DNA of 64,000 bases from CAWJFP01 sp963842155 (GTDB lineage Bacteria > Pseudomonadota > Alphaproteobacteria > JACZXZ01), in the NCBI GenBank assembly GCA_963842155.1, contig CAWJFP010000038.1, forward strand, positions 124,001 through 188,000, written 5' to 3'. Below the pieces are notes generated by a model, which was not told the origin of the DNA, searched no databases, and saw only the letters and a list, made by a program, of their open reading frames with translations. Positions 37,884 through 47,523 of this stretch are shown here, piece after piece; the stretch's first letter is position 1, and every line of letters begins with the position of its first letter. Both the position numbers and the translations under genes were made by a program.

Positions 37884-39122
37884 ATGACGTCTCCCCGCGC
37901 GGCTCCCCCCGCTCGCATCTCCGTCCGCTGCTGCATCGCAGGCGGTGGCCCGGCCGGAATGATGCTCGGCTTTCTCCTGGCGCGGCGCGGCGTTCCGGTA
38001 CTGGTGCTGGAGAAGCATGCCGACTTCCTGCGTGATTTCCGCGGCGACACGATCCATCCCTCGACCCTCGAGCTGATGCATGAGCTCGGGCTGCTCGACG
38101 AGTTCCTGCTTCTGCCGGTGCAGCGGGTGACGGAGATCGGCGCCTCGATCGGCGGGCGCTTCCTGCCGATCGGCGACTTCACCCATCTCCCGACGCATTG
38201 CCGCTACCTCGCTTTCATCCCGCAATGGGATTTCCTCGAATTCATCGCCAAGCATGCGCGGCGCTACCCGAGCTTCGCGCTCCGCATGCGCGCCGAGGTG
38301 ACGGAGCTCGTCGAGGCGGAAGGCCGCGTGCGCGGCTTGCGCGCCGCGACGGCCGAGGGTCCGCTCGAGGTGAGCTGCGATCTCGTCGTCGGCGCCGACG
38401 GGCGCCATTCGACGGTGCGGAAGAAGGCGGGCTTCACGGTAGAGAATTTGGGCGCGCCCATGGACGTGCTCTGGATGCGCCTTTCCAGGGAACCCGGCGA
38501 CCCGCGCCAGGCCCTAGGCTATGTCGACCGCGGCAAAATGCTGGTGATGCTCGACCGCGGCAGCTATTGGCAATGCGCCTACCTGATTCCGAAGGGCGCG
38601 ATCGAGCAGGTTCGCGCGCGCGGGTTGGAGGCCTTTCGCGACGACATCGCCTCGCTGGTGCCCTTCACGCGCGCCCGTCTCGGCGAGCTGGAGGACTGGG
38701 ACGACATCAAGCTCCTCGCCGTCGCCGTGGACCGGCTCCATCGCTGGTACCGTCCCGGCTTGCTCTGCATCGGCGACGCCGCGCACGCCATGTCGCCGAT
38801 CGGCGGCGTCGGGATCAATCTCGCCGTCCAGGATGCCGTCGCCGCCGCGAATATCCTGGCGCGACCCCTTCTCGCGGGCGCGGTTTCGACCGAGGCGCTG
38901 CGGCGCGTGCAGCGCCGGCGGCAATGGCCGACGCTCCTCACTCAGCGGCTCCAGATCTTCCTGCAGAACAATGTCGTGGGTCCCGTGCTTTCCGGCGAGC
39001 GGCCTGTCGCCGCGCCCTGGCCCGTGCGCCTCCTCGCGCGCTGGCCCTGGCTGCGCCGCCTGCCGGCACGGCTGATCGGCGTCGGCTTCCGTCCCGAGCA
39101 TATCAAGGACGGGGTGGGCTGA
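37884..39122 (+). CDS. FAD-dependent aromatic hydroxylase-like oxidoreductase
   Basis: A 412-residue flavoprotein of the UbiH/PHBH group. The FAD site is CCIAGGGPAGMMLGFLLARRG; the DG motif is LVVGADGRHSTVRKKAG; the second FAD site is GLLCIGDAAHAMSPIGGVGINLAVQDA. It is soluble, with no signal peptide. GGAGGGAAACCC precedes the ATG. It stands upstream of an acyl-CoA ligase, so a ring hydroxylation coupled to CoA activation is possible (inference only). Confidence 0.9.
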   Translation: MTSPRAAPPARISVRCCIAGGGPAGMMLGFLLARRGVPVLVLEKHADFLRDFRGDTIHPSTLELMHELGLLDEFLLLPVQRVTEIGASIGGRFLPIGDFTHLPTHCRYLAFIPQWDFLEFIAKHARRYPSFALRMRAEVTELVEAEGRVRGLRAATAEGPLEVSCDLVVGADGRHSTVRKKAGFTVENLGAPMDVLWMRLSREPGDPRQALGYVDRGKMLVMLDRGSYWQCAYLIPKGAIEQVRARGLEAFRDDIASLVPFTRARLGELEDWDDIKLLAVAVDRLHRWYRPGLLCIGDAAHAMSPIGGVGINLAVQDAVAAANILARPLLAGAVSTEALRRVQRRRQWPTLLTQRLQIFLQNNVVGPVLSGERPVAAPWPVRLLARWPWLRRLPARLIGVGFRPEHIKDGVG

Positions 39123-39196
39123 TCGGCCTTGTCAGTCCGGCGGCCGGCCACCAGAATGCGCGGCAAAAATCGGTCCCTTGGGAGGGTATCGCGAAC

Positions 39197-40760
39197 ATGT
39201 TGCTGGCGGGCGATGTCCTGCGACGCACGGCACGGCGGCTGCCGCGCAAGACGGCGATCCTCTGCGGGGACGAGCGGCTCGATTATGCGAGCCTCGACGC
39301 CGCCGCGAACCGCTTCGCCCAGGCGCTGATCCGCCACGGCGTCGGCAAGGGCGACGTCGTGACCATCATGAGCGCGAACCTGCCGGAATACGGCATTGCC
39401 TTCTACGGCGCCGCGCGCGCCGGCGCCATCCTCGCCAATCTCAACGCGCGCGGCCACGCGGCCGAGGTGGCGCGCGTGCTCGCGCTCGTCGAGCCGAAGC
39501 TGGCACTGGTCGAGGCGAGCCTGCTGCCGATCTTCGAGGAGGGGCGCCTCAAAGCGGCGTCGGATTGCCGCGTCGTCGCCTTCGGCAAGGGCGCGGCGAG
39601 CTCGGGCGATAACGGCAGGGGCGTGCTCGGCGCTGGCCGATTTCATCGCCGGCGCGTCCGAGGAGGAGCCGCGCCTCGCCCTCGACGAGGACCATCCGCT
39701 CGGCCTCACCTTCACCGGCGGCACCACCGGCCTGCCCAAGGGCGTGCTGGTGTCGCATCGGGCGCGCGGGATGTCCGCACTCGCCTGCATCGTCGATTTC
39801 GATCTCGAGGAGCGCGACATCGCCGCCGTCACGACGCCGATGTTCCACTCCGCCGGCCTCTATATCTGGTTCCATCCCGCCGTGATGGTGGGGGCGGGCG
39901 CGCTCTTGCTGCCGCGCTGGAACTGCGAGGCTTTCATGAGCGAGGCCGCGCGCCACGGCGCGACCACGGCGCTCCTCGTGCCGACCCAGCTCAACGATCT
40001 GGTCAAGCATCCGGATTTCGACCCCGAGCGCTTGCGCGGCTTGCGCAAGATCCTCCATGCCGGCATGCCGATGCCGACGGCGCTCATCGACCATGTCCGT
40101 CGGGTCATGCCCTGGGTGGAGCTCACCGACAATTACGGCTCGTCGGAGGCCGGCGCCATGACGGCGCGCCGGCATCACCATCTGCCCGACAAGGCGAGAA
40201 GCGTCGGGCGGCCTGTCTTCAATGTCGAAATCGCGATCCGCGCGCCCGACGGCAAGGAGCTTCCCACCGGCGAAATCGGCGAGGTGACGACGCGGGGCGA
40301 GCAGCTCATGATGGGCTACTACAAGGACCCGCAGGGGACGCGCGCCGCCTATAAATCGGGCGACGACTGGTTCTGGACCGGCGATCTGGGCTATCGCGAC
40401 GAGGACGGCTTCATCCTGCTCGTCGACCGCTCGAAGGATGTCATCGTCCAGGGCGGCGAGAACATCTTCCCGCTTGAGATCGAGAACGCGCTCTATCAGC
40501 ATCCAGCCGTGCAGGAATGCGCGGTGGTCGGCGCGCCCGACGAGCGGCTGGGCGAGGTGCCGGTGGCCCATGTCGTGCTGCGCGCCGGGATGAGCCTCAC
40601 GGCCGAGGAGACGGTCGCGTTTTGCCTGGCGCGGCTCGCGCGGCATAAGCGGCCGCGGCAGGTCAGCTTCGTCGACGCGCTGCCCAAGAGCCCCGTCGGC
40701 AAAATCCAGAAGCACAAGATCCGCGATCTCTATTGGAGCGGCCGCGAGCGGCGGATTTGA
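39197..40760 (+). CDS. Acyl-CoA/aryl-CoA synthetase, AMP-forming (frame broken by one base)
   Basis: The frame is broken near 39,630 (CTCGGCGCTGG; one extra G). With it removed the protein is 520 residues. Blocks are FTGGTTGLPKGVL (AMP-binding P-loop), DNYGSSEAGAMTAR, TGDLGYRDEDGFILLVDRSKDVI and the catalytic lysine in PKSPVGKIQKHKIR. It activates a carboxylic acid to its CoA thioester; the acid could be aromatic or fatty. ATG 39197 follows GGAGGGTATCGCG. Confidence 0.9.
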
Positions 40761-40788
40761 GGATCGCGCTTCCTCGGCCCGGCGCAGC

Positions 40789-41646
40789 CTACGCCTTGCG
40801 TACCGCGACCTCCATGACGCCGATGCCTTCGATCTCGCAGCGCATGACGTCGCCCGGCTCGACCGCGCCCACCCCTTCGGGCGTGCCGGTCATGATCACG
40901 TCGCCCGGATAAAGCCGGTAGAAGCCGGAGGCATAGGCGATGAGGCGAGGTATGTCGAAAATCAGGTAGCGCGTCGAGGATTTCTGGCGCAGCGCGCCGT
41001 TGACCGCAATCGAGAGCGCGAGATCGCCCGGCTTCTTGATCTCGTCGCGCGTGACGAGCCAGGGCCCGAGCACGCTGTAGCCATCGATCGATTTGCGCAG
41101 GCTGCGGTCCTCCGTGCCGCGCAACGTCATGTCGAGCCCGATGGCGTAGCCCGCGACATGGTCCATGGCGCGCTCGGCCGTGATGCGGTCGCCGCCTTGG
41201 CCGATGACGACCGCAAGCTCCACCTCATGGTCGTTGCGCCGCTCGGTGAAGCGCAAGGCCACGCCTTCGGAGGGGCCCACCAGCGAGGTCGAAGATTTGA
41301 GGAAGAGGCCGTAATGGTCGATGGTCTGCACCTGCTGGCCGAAGCTGATGCCCTTGTCGGCGACGGCCTCCGCCCGATGCTTCGCATAGTTGACGGGCGC
41401 GCCGATGATCTTGCCGGGATTGGCGACCGGACTCAAGAGGCGCCGGCCCGCGAGCGGCAGGCGCCTGGCGTCGGGCGCGAGCGCCTTGGCGCGGAACATC
41501 ACGGCATCGAGATGGGCGATGAGATGGTCGCCCGGCGGCACCGGATAACGCAAGGCGGGAAGCGCGGCGAGCGCAGCCGTCACGTCGAGCAGCTCCTCGC
41601 CGTCGACCAGCCCGAGCCGGTTGTCGTCGAAACGGCAAAGCTTCAT
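40789..41646 (-). CDS. Fumarylacetoacetate hydrolase (FAH) family protein
   Basis: A 285-residue protein of the FAH family. The core has KIIGAPVNYAKHRAEA, a NDHEVELAVVIGQGG metal site, GYAIGLDMTLRGTEDRSLRKS, LGPWLVTRDE and GDVIMTGTPEGVGAVEPGD. It differs from the copy at 27706-28554 and is not a recent duplicate. Such enzymes hydrolyse fumarylpyruvate or maleylpyruvate in the gentisate pathway. ATG 41646 follows GAGGAG; it is read in line after the Liv transporter operon. Confidence 0.9.
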   Translation of the reverse strand: MKLCRFDDNRLGLVDGEELLDVTAALAALPALRYPVPPGDHLIAHLDAVMFRAKALAPDARRLPLAGRRLLSPVANPGKIIGAPVNYAKHRAEAVADKGISFGQQVQTIDHYGLFLKSSTSLVGPSEGVALRFTERRNDHEVELAVVIGQGGDRITAERAMDHVAGYAIGLDMTLRGTEDRSLRKSIDGYSVLGPWLVTRDEIKKPGDLALSIAVNGALRQKSSTRYLIFDIPRLIAYASGFYRLYPGDVIMTGTPEGVGAVEPGDVMRCEIEGIGVMEVAVRKA

Positions 41647-41659
41647 GCGCGTCTCCTCT

Positions 41660-42364
41660 TCACACCCCGAGATAGCGATGGCTGAGCTCCGCCCGCGCGG
41701 CGAGCTCGGCCGAATCGCCGGTCCAGACGATCTGCCCCTTCTCGAGGATATAATGGCGGTCGGCGATGCGGGTGAGGGCCGCCACGTTCTTGTCGATGAC
41801 GAGGATGGCCTGGCCGACGGATTTGAGGCGCTCGAGGCAGCGCCAGATCTCGTTTCGAACGAGCGGCGCCAGGCCCTCGCTCGCCTCGTCGAGGATGAGC
41901 AGGCTCGGGTTGGTCATGAGGGCGCGGCCGATGGCGAGCATCTGCTGCTCGCCGCCCGAGAGCAGGCCGCCCAGGCTGGCGAGGCGGCCGGCGAGCGCGG
42001 GGAAAAGCTCGAGTACGCCCGCGAGCGTCCAGGGCTGCGCCCGCTGCGCGCGGTTGGCGCCGGTCGCCACCAAATTCTCGCGCACGGTGAGATTGGGGAA
42101 AATTTGCCGGCCTTCGGGCACGAGCCCGAGGCCCGCTTGCGCGATCCGGTAGGGCGGCAGCCCCTGGATCGGCTTGCCCTCGAACAGAATTTCGCCGGCC
42201 CTGGGCGGGACGATGCCCATGATGGCGGAGATCGTCGTGGTCTTGCCCATGCCGTTGCGCCCGAGAAGGGTCACCATTTCGCCCGGCGCCACGGCGAGAT
42301 CGATGCCGAAGAGGACCTGGCTTTCGCCATAGGCGGCCTCGAGCCCGCTGACCTCGAGCATCAT
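41660..42364 (-). CDS. livF: Branched-chain amino acid-type ABC transporter ATP-binding protein LivF
   Basis: A 234-residue ATPase with Walker A LLGRNGMGKTT, signature LLSGGEQQMLAIGRAL and Walker B LLILDEASEGLAP, the set typical of LivF. The ATG overlaps the livG stop by four bases. It belongs to a transporter operon with livG, livM and livH and ends 13 bases before the FAH gene. Confidence 0.95.
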   Translation of the reverse strand: MMLEVSGLEAAYGESQVLFGIDLAVAPGEMVTLLGRNGMGKTTTISAIMGIVPPRAGEILFEGKPIQGLPPYRIAQAGLGLVPEGRQIFPNLTVRENLVATGANRAQRAQPWTLAGVLELFPALAGRLASLGGLLSGGEQQMLAIGRALMTNPSLLILDEASEGLAPLVRNEIWRCLERLKSVGQAILVIDKNVAALTRIADRHYILEKGQIVWTGDSAELAARAELSHRYLGV

Positions 42365-43116
42365 GCCGCCGCGTCCTCGCCGAGATAGGCCTGCCTGACC
42401 GCGTGATTGCGGCGGATCGCCTCGGGCGCGCCGGTCGCGATGACCCTGCCCGAAACCAGCACCGAGACGCGGTCGGCGAGGGCGAAGACCGCGTCCATGT
42501 CATGCTCGATGAGGAGGATGGTGAGCCGGCCCTTGAGGTCGGCGAGAAGGCGCACGAGGCGCGCCGAATCCTCGAGCCCCATCCCGGCCATTGGCTCGTC
42601 GAGCAGGAGGAGGCGCGGTCGGCTCGCCAGCGCGAGCGCGATCTCGAGGGCGCGCTTCTCGCCGTGCGCCAAGCTCGCCGCAGGCAGCTCCGCGCGGGCG
42701 CCGAGCCCGACCTGGTCGAGGATGGCGCGCGCCGGCTCGCGCAAGCTGGCCTCGCGACGGGCCGGCCGCAGGAAGCGGAAGCTGTGCCCGGCGCGCGCCT
42801 GCACCGCGAGCGCCACGTTGTCGAGCAGCGTGAACTCGCGAAAGATGCTGGTGATCTGGAAGGTGCGGGCGAGGCCGCGCGCGGCGCGCGCATGCGCGGG
42901 CAGACGGGTCAGCGCCTCGCCGGCGAATTCGATGGTACCGCCGTCGGGCCTGAGCTCGCCCGCGAGCTGGGCGATCAAGGTCGTCTTGCCGGCGCCGTTG
43001 GGGCCGATGACGGCATGAAGCTCGCCGGCCATGACGTCGAGCGTCACCTGGTCGGTCGCGACGAGCCCGCCGAAATGCTTCATCAGGTCACGAACGGCGA
43101 GAAGCGTCTCAGCCAT
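42361..43116 (-). CDS. livG: Branched-chain amino acid-type ABC transporter ATP-binding protein LivG
   Basis: A 251-residue ATPase with Walker A IGPNGAGKTTLI, the LivG-like RTFQITSIFREFTLLDN region, signature-like SLAHGEKRALEIALAL, Walker B LLLLDEPMAGMG and IEHDMDAVF. Its start overlaps the livM end by eight bases, so all liv genes here are closely coupled. Confidence 0.95.
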   Translation of the reverse strand: MAETLLAVRDLMKHFGGLVATDQVTLDVMAGELHAVIGPNGAGKTTLIAQLAGELRPDGGTIEFAGEALTRLPAHARAARGLARTFQITSIFREFTLLDNVALAVQARAGHSFRFLRPARREASLREPARAILDQVGLGARAELPAASLAHGEKRALEIALALASRPRLLLLDEPMAGMGLEDSARLVRLLADLKGRLTILLIEHDMDAVFALADRVSVLVSGRVIATGAPEAIRRNHAVRQAYLGEDAAA

Positions 43117-44077
43117 GGCTGCCGAGCTCCGGGGCGGATTGCGCGCGCGAGGCCATGAGCCCGAAGAGGCCGCGCTTGGCGAACAGCACCACGAGGATGA
43201 GAAGCGGACCCAGGATGATCTGCCAATGCTGGGTCAAGTCGGCGAGCAGGTTCTCGAGCAGGAGATAGATGACGGCGCCGAGCACGGGTCCGAACAGAGA
43301 GCCCATGCCGCCCAGGATCACCATCATCATGATCTCGCCCGAGCGCGTCCAATGCATGATGCCCGGCGAGACATAGAGCGTCTGGTTGACGAGGAGCGCT
43401 CCCGCCAGGCCGCAAAGGGCGGCCGCGATGACGAAAGCGGCGAGCTTGTAGCGGAAGGTGGAGAAGCCGAGCGAGGCCATGCGCCGCTCGTTCGACTTGG
43501 CGCCGCGGATCACCATGCCGAAGCGCGATTCGACGATGCGGTGGCAGAGCCAGAGCGCCGCCAGGAGCAGGAACAGGGTGAAATAATAGAAGCTCGTCAT
43601 GCGGTCGAGATCGATAAGGCGGCCGAAATCGCTGTGGCGGGGAAGACTCATGCCGTTGTCGCCGCCGAACTTGTCCAGGCTGATGGAAAGGAAATAGAGC
43701 ATCTGGGTGAAGGCGAGCGTGATCATGATGAAATAGACCCCACTCGTCCTGAGCGAGACGATGCCGATCACCGCCGCCGCCAGCGCCGAGGCCAGGATGG
43801 CGGCGCCGAACTGTAGCGGGCCGTTGGTGACGCCGTAGAAGGCGAGGATCGTGACCGTGTAGGCGCCGATGCCGAGATAGGCCGCATGGCCGAAGCTCAC
43901 CATCCCGCCATAGCCGAGGATCAGATCGAGGCTGAGCGCGGCGATGCCGAAGATCATCACGCGCAGCAGGAGATCGAGATAGAAGGGCTGCTGCAGCGCC
44001 GCGGCGACGGGCGGGACCAGCGCCAAGACCAGGAGCCCCGCGCCTGCCGCGAGCCGCTGCCGGTGCCAACCCGCCAC
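43109..44077 (-). CDS. livM: Branched-chain amino acid-type ABC transporter permease LivM
   Basis: A 322-residue inner-membrane permease with about eight hydrophobic segments. LivM-type blocks are GYGGMVSFGHAAYLGIGAY, RGAKSNERRMASLGFSTFRYKLAAFVI and MVILGGMGSLFGPVLGA. The start is a GTG at 44077 directly abutting the livH stop (TGA). It forms the channel with LivH. Confidence 0.95.
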   Translation of the reverse strand: MAGWHRQRLAAGAGLLVLALVPPVAAALQQPFYLDLLLRVMIFGIAALSLDLILGYGGMVSFGHAAYLGIGAYTVTILAFYGVTNGPLQFGAAILASALAAAVIGIVSLRTSGVYFIMITLAFTQMLYFLSISLDKFGGDNGMSLPRHSDFGRLIDLDRMTSFYYFTLFLLLAALWLCHRIVESRFGMVIRGAKSNERRMASLGFSTFRYKLAAFVIAAALCGLAGALLVNQTLYVSPGIMHWTRSGEIMMMVILGGMGSLFGPVLGAVIYLLLENLLADLTQHWQIILGPLLILVVLFAKRGLFGLMASRAQSAPELGSHG

Positions 44078-45001
44078 TCAGCGCCCCCGCGGCGGAAAGA
44101 GGCCCTGCGGCCGGAAGAAGAGGACCGTCGCCATCAGGATATAGATCAGCATGGAGGCGAGCGCCGGGCCCGCGCTCTCCGCCGCGGCGGGGGCGAGGAG
44201 GGTCGCGAGCAGCGGCTGGAGGAACGAGCGGCCCATGGTGTCGACCAGGCCGACCAGCAGCGCCGCCACGAAGGCGCCGCGGATCGAGCCGATGCCGCCG
44301 ATCACGATGACCACGAAGGCGAGGATGAGCACGCTCTCGCCCATGCCGGATTCCACCGTGAAGATCGGCCCGGCCATGAAGCCCGCCAGGCCGGCGAGCG
44401 CCGCGCCGAGGCCGAAGACGAGTGTATAGAGCAGCTTGATGTTGACGCCGAGCGCGCCCACCATGACCCGGTTGGAGGCGCCCGCGCGGATCAGCATGCC
44501 GAGCCGCGTGCGCGCGACGAGAAGATAGAGGAGTGCTGCCACCACGAGGCCCGCCAGGATGATGGCGAGCCGATAAAGTGGATAGGGCACGCCGGGCAGG
44601 AGCTCGACGCTGCCCGCGAGGAAGTGCGGCACGGCGGCATAGAGCGCCGTCGAGCCCCAAACGATCCGCACCAGCTCGTTGAAGAAGAGGATGAGGCCGA
44701 AGGTTGCCAGCACCTGGTCGAGATGCTCGCGCGCATAGAGGCGGCGGAACACCACGATCTCGATGAGGATGCCCGCAAGGAGCGCGCCGAGGATCGCGGC
44801 CAGGAGGGCGAGGAGGAAGGAGCCCGTCGCCTGGAACGAGGCGGCGCCGAGATAGGCGCCCAGCATGTAGAGCGAGCCATGGGCCAGGTTGATGAGGTTC
44901 ATGATGCCGAAGACGAGGGTCAATCCCGCCGCCATCAGGAACAGCATGATCCCGAACTGCACGCCGTTGAGCGCCTGCTCGAGCACCAGCAGGGAATTCA
45001 T
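44078..45001 (-). CDS. livH: Branched-chain amino acid-type ABC transporter permease LivH
   Basis: A 307-residue inner-membrane permease starting MNSLLVLEQALNGVQFGIMLFLMAAGLTLVFGIMNLINLAHG, the standard LivH N-terminus. Further blocks are the RAGASNRVMVGALGVNIKLLY loop and VIVIGGIGSIRGAFVAALLVG. ATG 45001 is the natural start; the frame runs on upstream antisense to nothing recognised. It is the first of the four liv genes that remain together; the binding protein gene lies 4.8 kb away across the island. Confidence 0.95.
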   Translation of the reverse strand: MNSLLVLEQALNGVQFGIMLFLMAAGLTLVFGIMNLINLAHGSLYMLGAYLGAASFQATGSFLLALLAAILGALLAGILIEIVVFRRLYAREHLDQVLATFGLILFFNELVRIVWGSTALYAAVPHFLAGSVELLPGVPYPLYRLAIILAGLVVAALLYLLVARTRLGMLIRAGASNRVMVGALGVNIKLLYTLVFGLGAALAGLAGFMAGPIFTVESGMGESVLILAFVVIVIGGIGSIRGAFVAALLVGLVDTMGRSFLQPLLATLLAPAAAESAGPALASMLIYILMATVLFFRPQGLFPPRGR

Positions 45002-45078
45002 TCTTTGCCGCCTCCCAAGCGCGCTTGCATAGGCCGACCGCGCGGTCGCGGCAAGGGCCGGAGGCAGGGTCGCAGAGG

Positions 45079-45669
45079 CTAAAAGCGGGACATGGCCCGA
45101 GCGACGCGGTCGAGGAAGGCCGCGAGAGCGGCGGGCTTGGCCTTGTCCATATCGTAGAGCGCCAGCCAGCTTATGCGGCAGTCCGCGGCGCAGAGCCGCC
45201 CGAGCCCGCGCTTGATGATCTTGCGGTCCGGGCCGCCGAGATAGAGCCGGATCAGCCACCAGGGCGAGCCATAGGTGGTGACGACGGCGAACCGGCGGAT
45301 GTTCTTCAGGCGATCGGTGACGACGCCGCCCTCGGGCCCGATGTCGAACGCCACGCCCGGCTTCCAGACGCGATCGAAATAGCCCTTGAGGAGGGCCGGC
45401 ATGCCGAACCACCAGGTGGGATAGACCAGCACGACGCCCTCGACCGTCTCGAGCTGCCGGGCGTAAGGCTCGAGCGCGGGCGGGAGGTGGCCCACATCGT
45501 AGTAGTGCAGGCGCTCCTCGCGGCTGAGCGCCGCGGCGAAGCCGGCCGCATAGAGATCGAGCGCCACGACCTCGTGCCCCGCCGCCGCGAGGCTGCCCTG
45601 CACGCGCTCATAGAGGGCGGCCGAATAGCTGGTCTCGACCGGATGGCAATGGACGACGAGGACGCGCAA
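45079..45669 (-). CDS. NAD(P)H-dependent quinone reductase-like flavoprotein
   Basis: A 196-residue flavodoxin-fold protein of the NQO/MdaB/KefF group: VLVVHCHPVETSYSAAL, then VLVYPTWWFGMPALLKGYFDRVWKPGVAF and TTYGSPWWLIRLYLGGP. It uses FMN or FAD to reduce quinones by two electrons. The gene lies 78 bases before livH and 13 bases from the left end of the MT-A70 gene. Confidence 0.9.
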   Translation of the reverse strand: MRVLVVHCHPVETSYSAALYERVQGSLAAAGHEVVALDLYAAGFAAALSREERLHYYDVGHLPPALEPYARQLETVEGVVLVYPTWWFGMPALLKGYFDRVWKPGVAFDIGPEGGVVTDRLKNIRRFAVVTTYGSPWWLIRLYLGGPDRKIIKRGLGRLCAADCRISWLALYDMDKAKPAALAAFLDRVARAMSRF

Positions 45670-45681
45670 GAGAGGATTATG

Positions 45682-46383
45682 TCAAGAGACTAGCGTAAGG
45701 GCGGCTGAGTTATACGCATAGGTGTTCCATGTGGGCTGGTAGCCCTTGCCTGCTTCATTGCCCCAGCCGAGCCAATTGTCCCGCGTTCCGCGGGCGAAGA
45801 GTTCGATAGCAGGAGCATATGAGCAGGCCTCAATAATTTTATATTGCTCGTCGGGCTTCCGGCTATGTTCACGTTTACGTGTCGCCATCAAATTTATCTG
45901 TCTTCGGCCTGGCTGCAATGTCCGAGCATTTTTGCCGCGAACGCCGAACAGGATCATCTCTGTTACGTTCCGAAAATAAAACCCCACCCCACGGCCGTCA
46001 CTTCCGCCGTCTCTGCGCACCTTGTGCCAAATAAGATTAGATTTATAAGTGAACCCCCAGGCCTGCATCACGGAGATGCCCTCTGGGAGAAGCGCGTTAG
46101 GGCACCATAAATAAAGATGCGCGATTTCGGCCGTGATCTCCGCCACTGGTAGGGATTTTATTTGTTCGAGTTTCATCGTCTCATAACGCGACAATCGCCG
46201 ATTTTCTGGTGCGATCTTTCCTGTCTTATTGCGGAATTGCCACGGAGGGTCGGCCAAAATTGTCCCGAAGCGGCGGCCGTCTACGAATGTCAGAAGATCT
46301 GCTGCTGCCGGCGTTAACGACGCAATTTCCGAAATGTTCTGTTGCTTCTTCTTTGGTGTCCTGCCGCTTTTCGTACCCATCAC
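45682..46383 (-). CDS. MT-A70 family adenine methyltransferase
   Basis: A 233-residue protein with catalytic DPPW (residues 45-48, in TILADPPWQFRN), the LYLWCPNALLPEG block and SNLIWHKVRRDGGSDGRGVGFYFRNVTEMILFG, typical of MT-A70 N6-adenine methylases of bacteria and phages. The N-terminus is lysine-rich. It follows the DGQHR protein by 49 bases on the same strand, so the two likely form an operon. Composition is clearly less GC-rich than the flanking liv and nqo genes, which points to transfer. Confidence 0.92.
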   Translation of the reverse strand: MMGTKSGRTPKKKQQNISEIASLTPAAADLLTFVDGRRFGTILADPPWQFRNKTGKIAPENRRLSRYETMKLEQIKSLPVAEITAEIAHLYLWCPNALLPEGISVMQAWGFTYKSNLIWHKVRRDGGSDGRGVGFYFRNVTEMILFGVRGKNARTLQPGRRQINLMATRKREHSRKPDEQYKIIEACSYAPAIELFARGTRDNWLGWGNEAGKGYQPTWNTYAYNSAALTLVS

Positions 46384-47523
46384 TCAAACCTTCCTAAATA
46401 CCGATTCATCTTGGCCGATTTTTAGTCGTGATTTATGCTCTATCGAGGAGGAATTGAGTGTGCTCTAGTCGGCTATAGATTTGCGATTTCACCCAGTCGA
46501 CAAACAAGAGATCATTTTCTTCAAACTTTCTAAAATCCGTCTTGTGAGCGGCAATACGCCGGAGCTTGTTCAGATCCTCAAGCCAGTCTAAGTAATATTT
46601 CTTTCCTCGCTCATCGGGAAGAGGGATGCTCAGAAATTGTTCGAAATGTGACCAATTATTTGGTTGCTTTATAATTTTAACACAATCGATCAGTTCAAGA
46701 TACGCTTCCTTCGGAGCTTGTTGCTCTACTGGGTCCATTTGCTGCTTTCGATATGCTTCCTGCTTGATGCTCGTATCTTGAATTCCAACACTCCAAAAAG
46801 CGGGATCTCCTGATTTAAGGGATTTTTCTCCGTGGATTTCCTTCAGCTTGGCAACTACAAATTCGACGATCAACTGTTGGAGATCCAATACCTCCTGGCG
46901 CGTCCTTTCCTGACGCTCGTCCGTCTGCTTTAATTGGTACTCGCGAAAGTCGGCTGGACCAAATTCAGAGTTTTGTTTTTGCGCCAACTCGCATAGCTCA
47001 TAAAAATACATCTTTACACCACCCTCACCAAATCTTCGGGAGAAGCGGCGTTCAATTTCCTTGTCACTGCCGGATTTAATAAAATCAATAATCGGGTTAA
47101 TAAAAGAAATTAATCGCTTGGAAATGTCATCGTCTGCAGCAGTAAAGGGTTCATAGCCCTCGCTCAGTTGAAAATGCCGGAGGATTTCATAAATAAGCTG
47201 CAAATGAGCTCTAACGCCAGGGTTTACACAAATATAAGCACTGCGACCTGCGTTCCACCGCAGAACGTTGGCTTCCATAATCGCGCGAAAATAAGCATTT
47301 ATAATTCGTCTAGCTCGCCGTAGAGTCTGCTCGTCTATAGCCGATGATAAATAACCAGGCGCGGTCGATTTTTTCTGCAGCACCTTTCCAATCAGCGTTG
47401 ATCGAAGGAGACCTTTAACGAGTTCGGGAATCGTCAGATTCTGGCTCTCCGATGGGTTGATTCCCGGTATCGAAATTCTGCCGAAGAATGGACTGGTACT
47501 GTCAACCGAAAGCGATTTGACTA

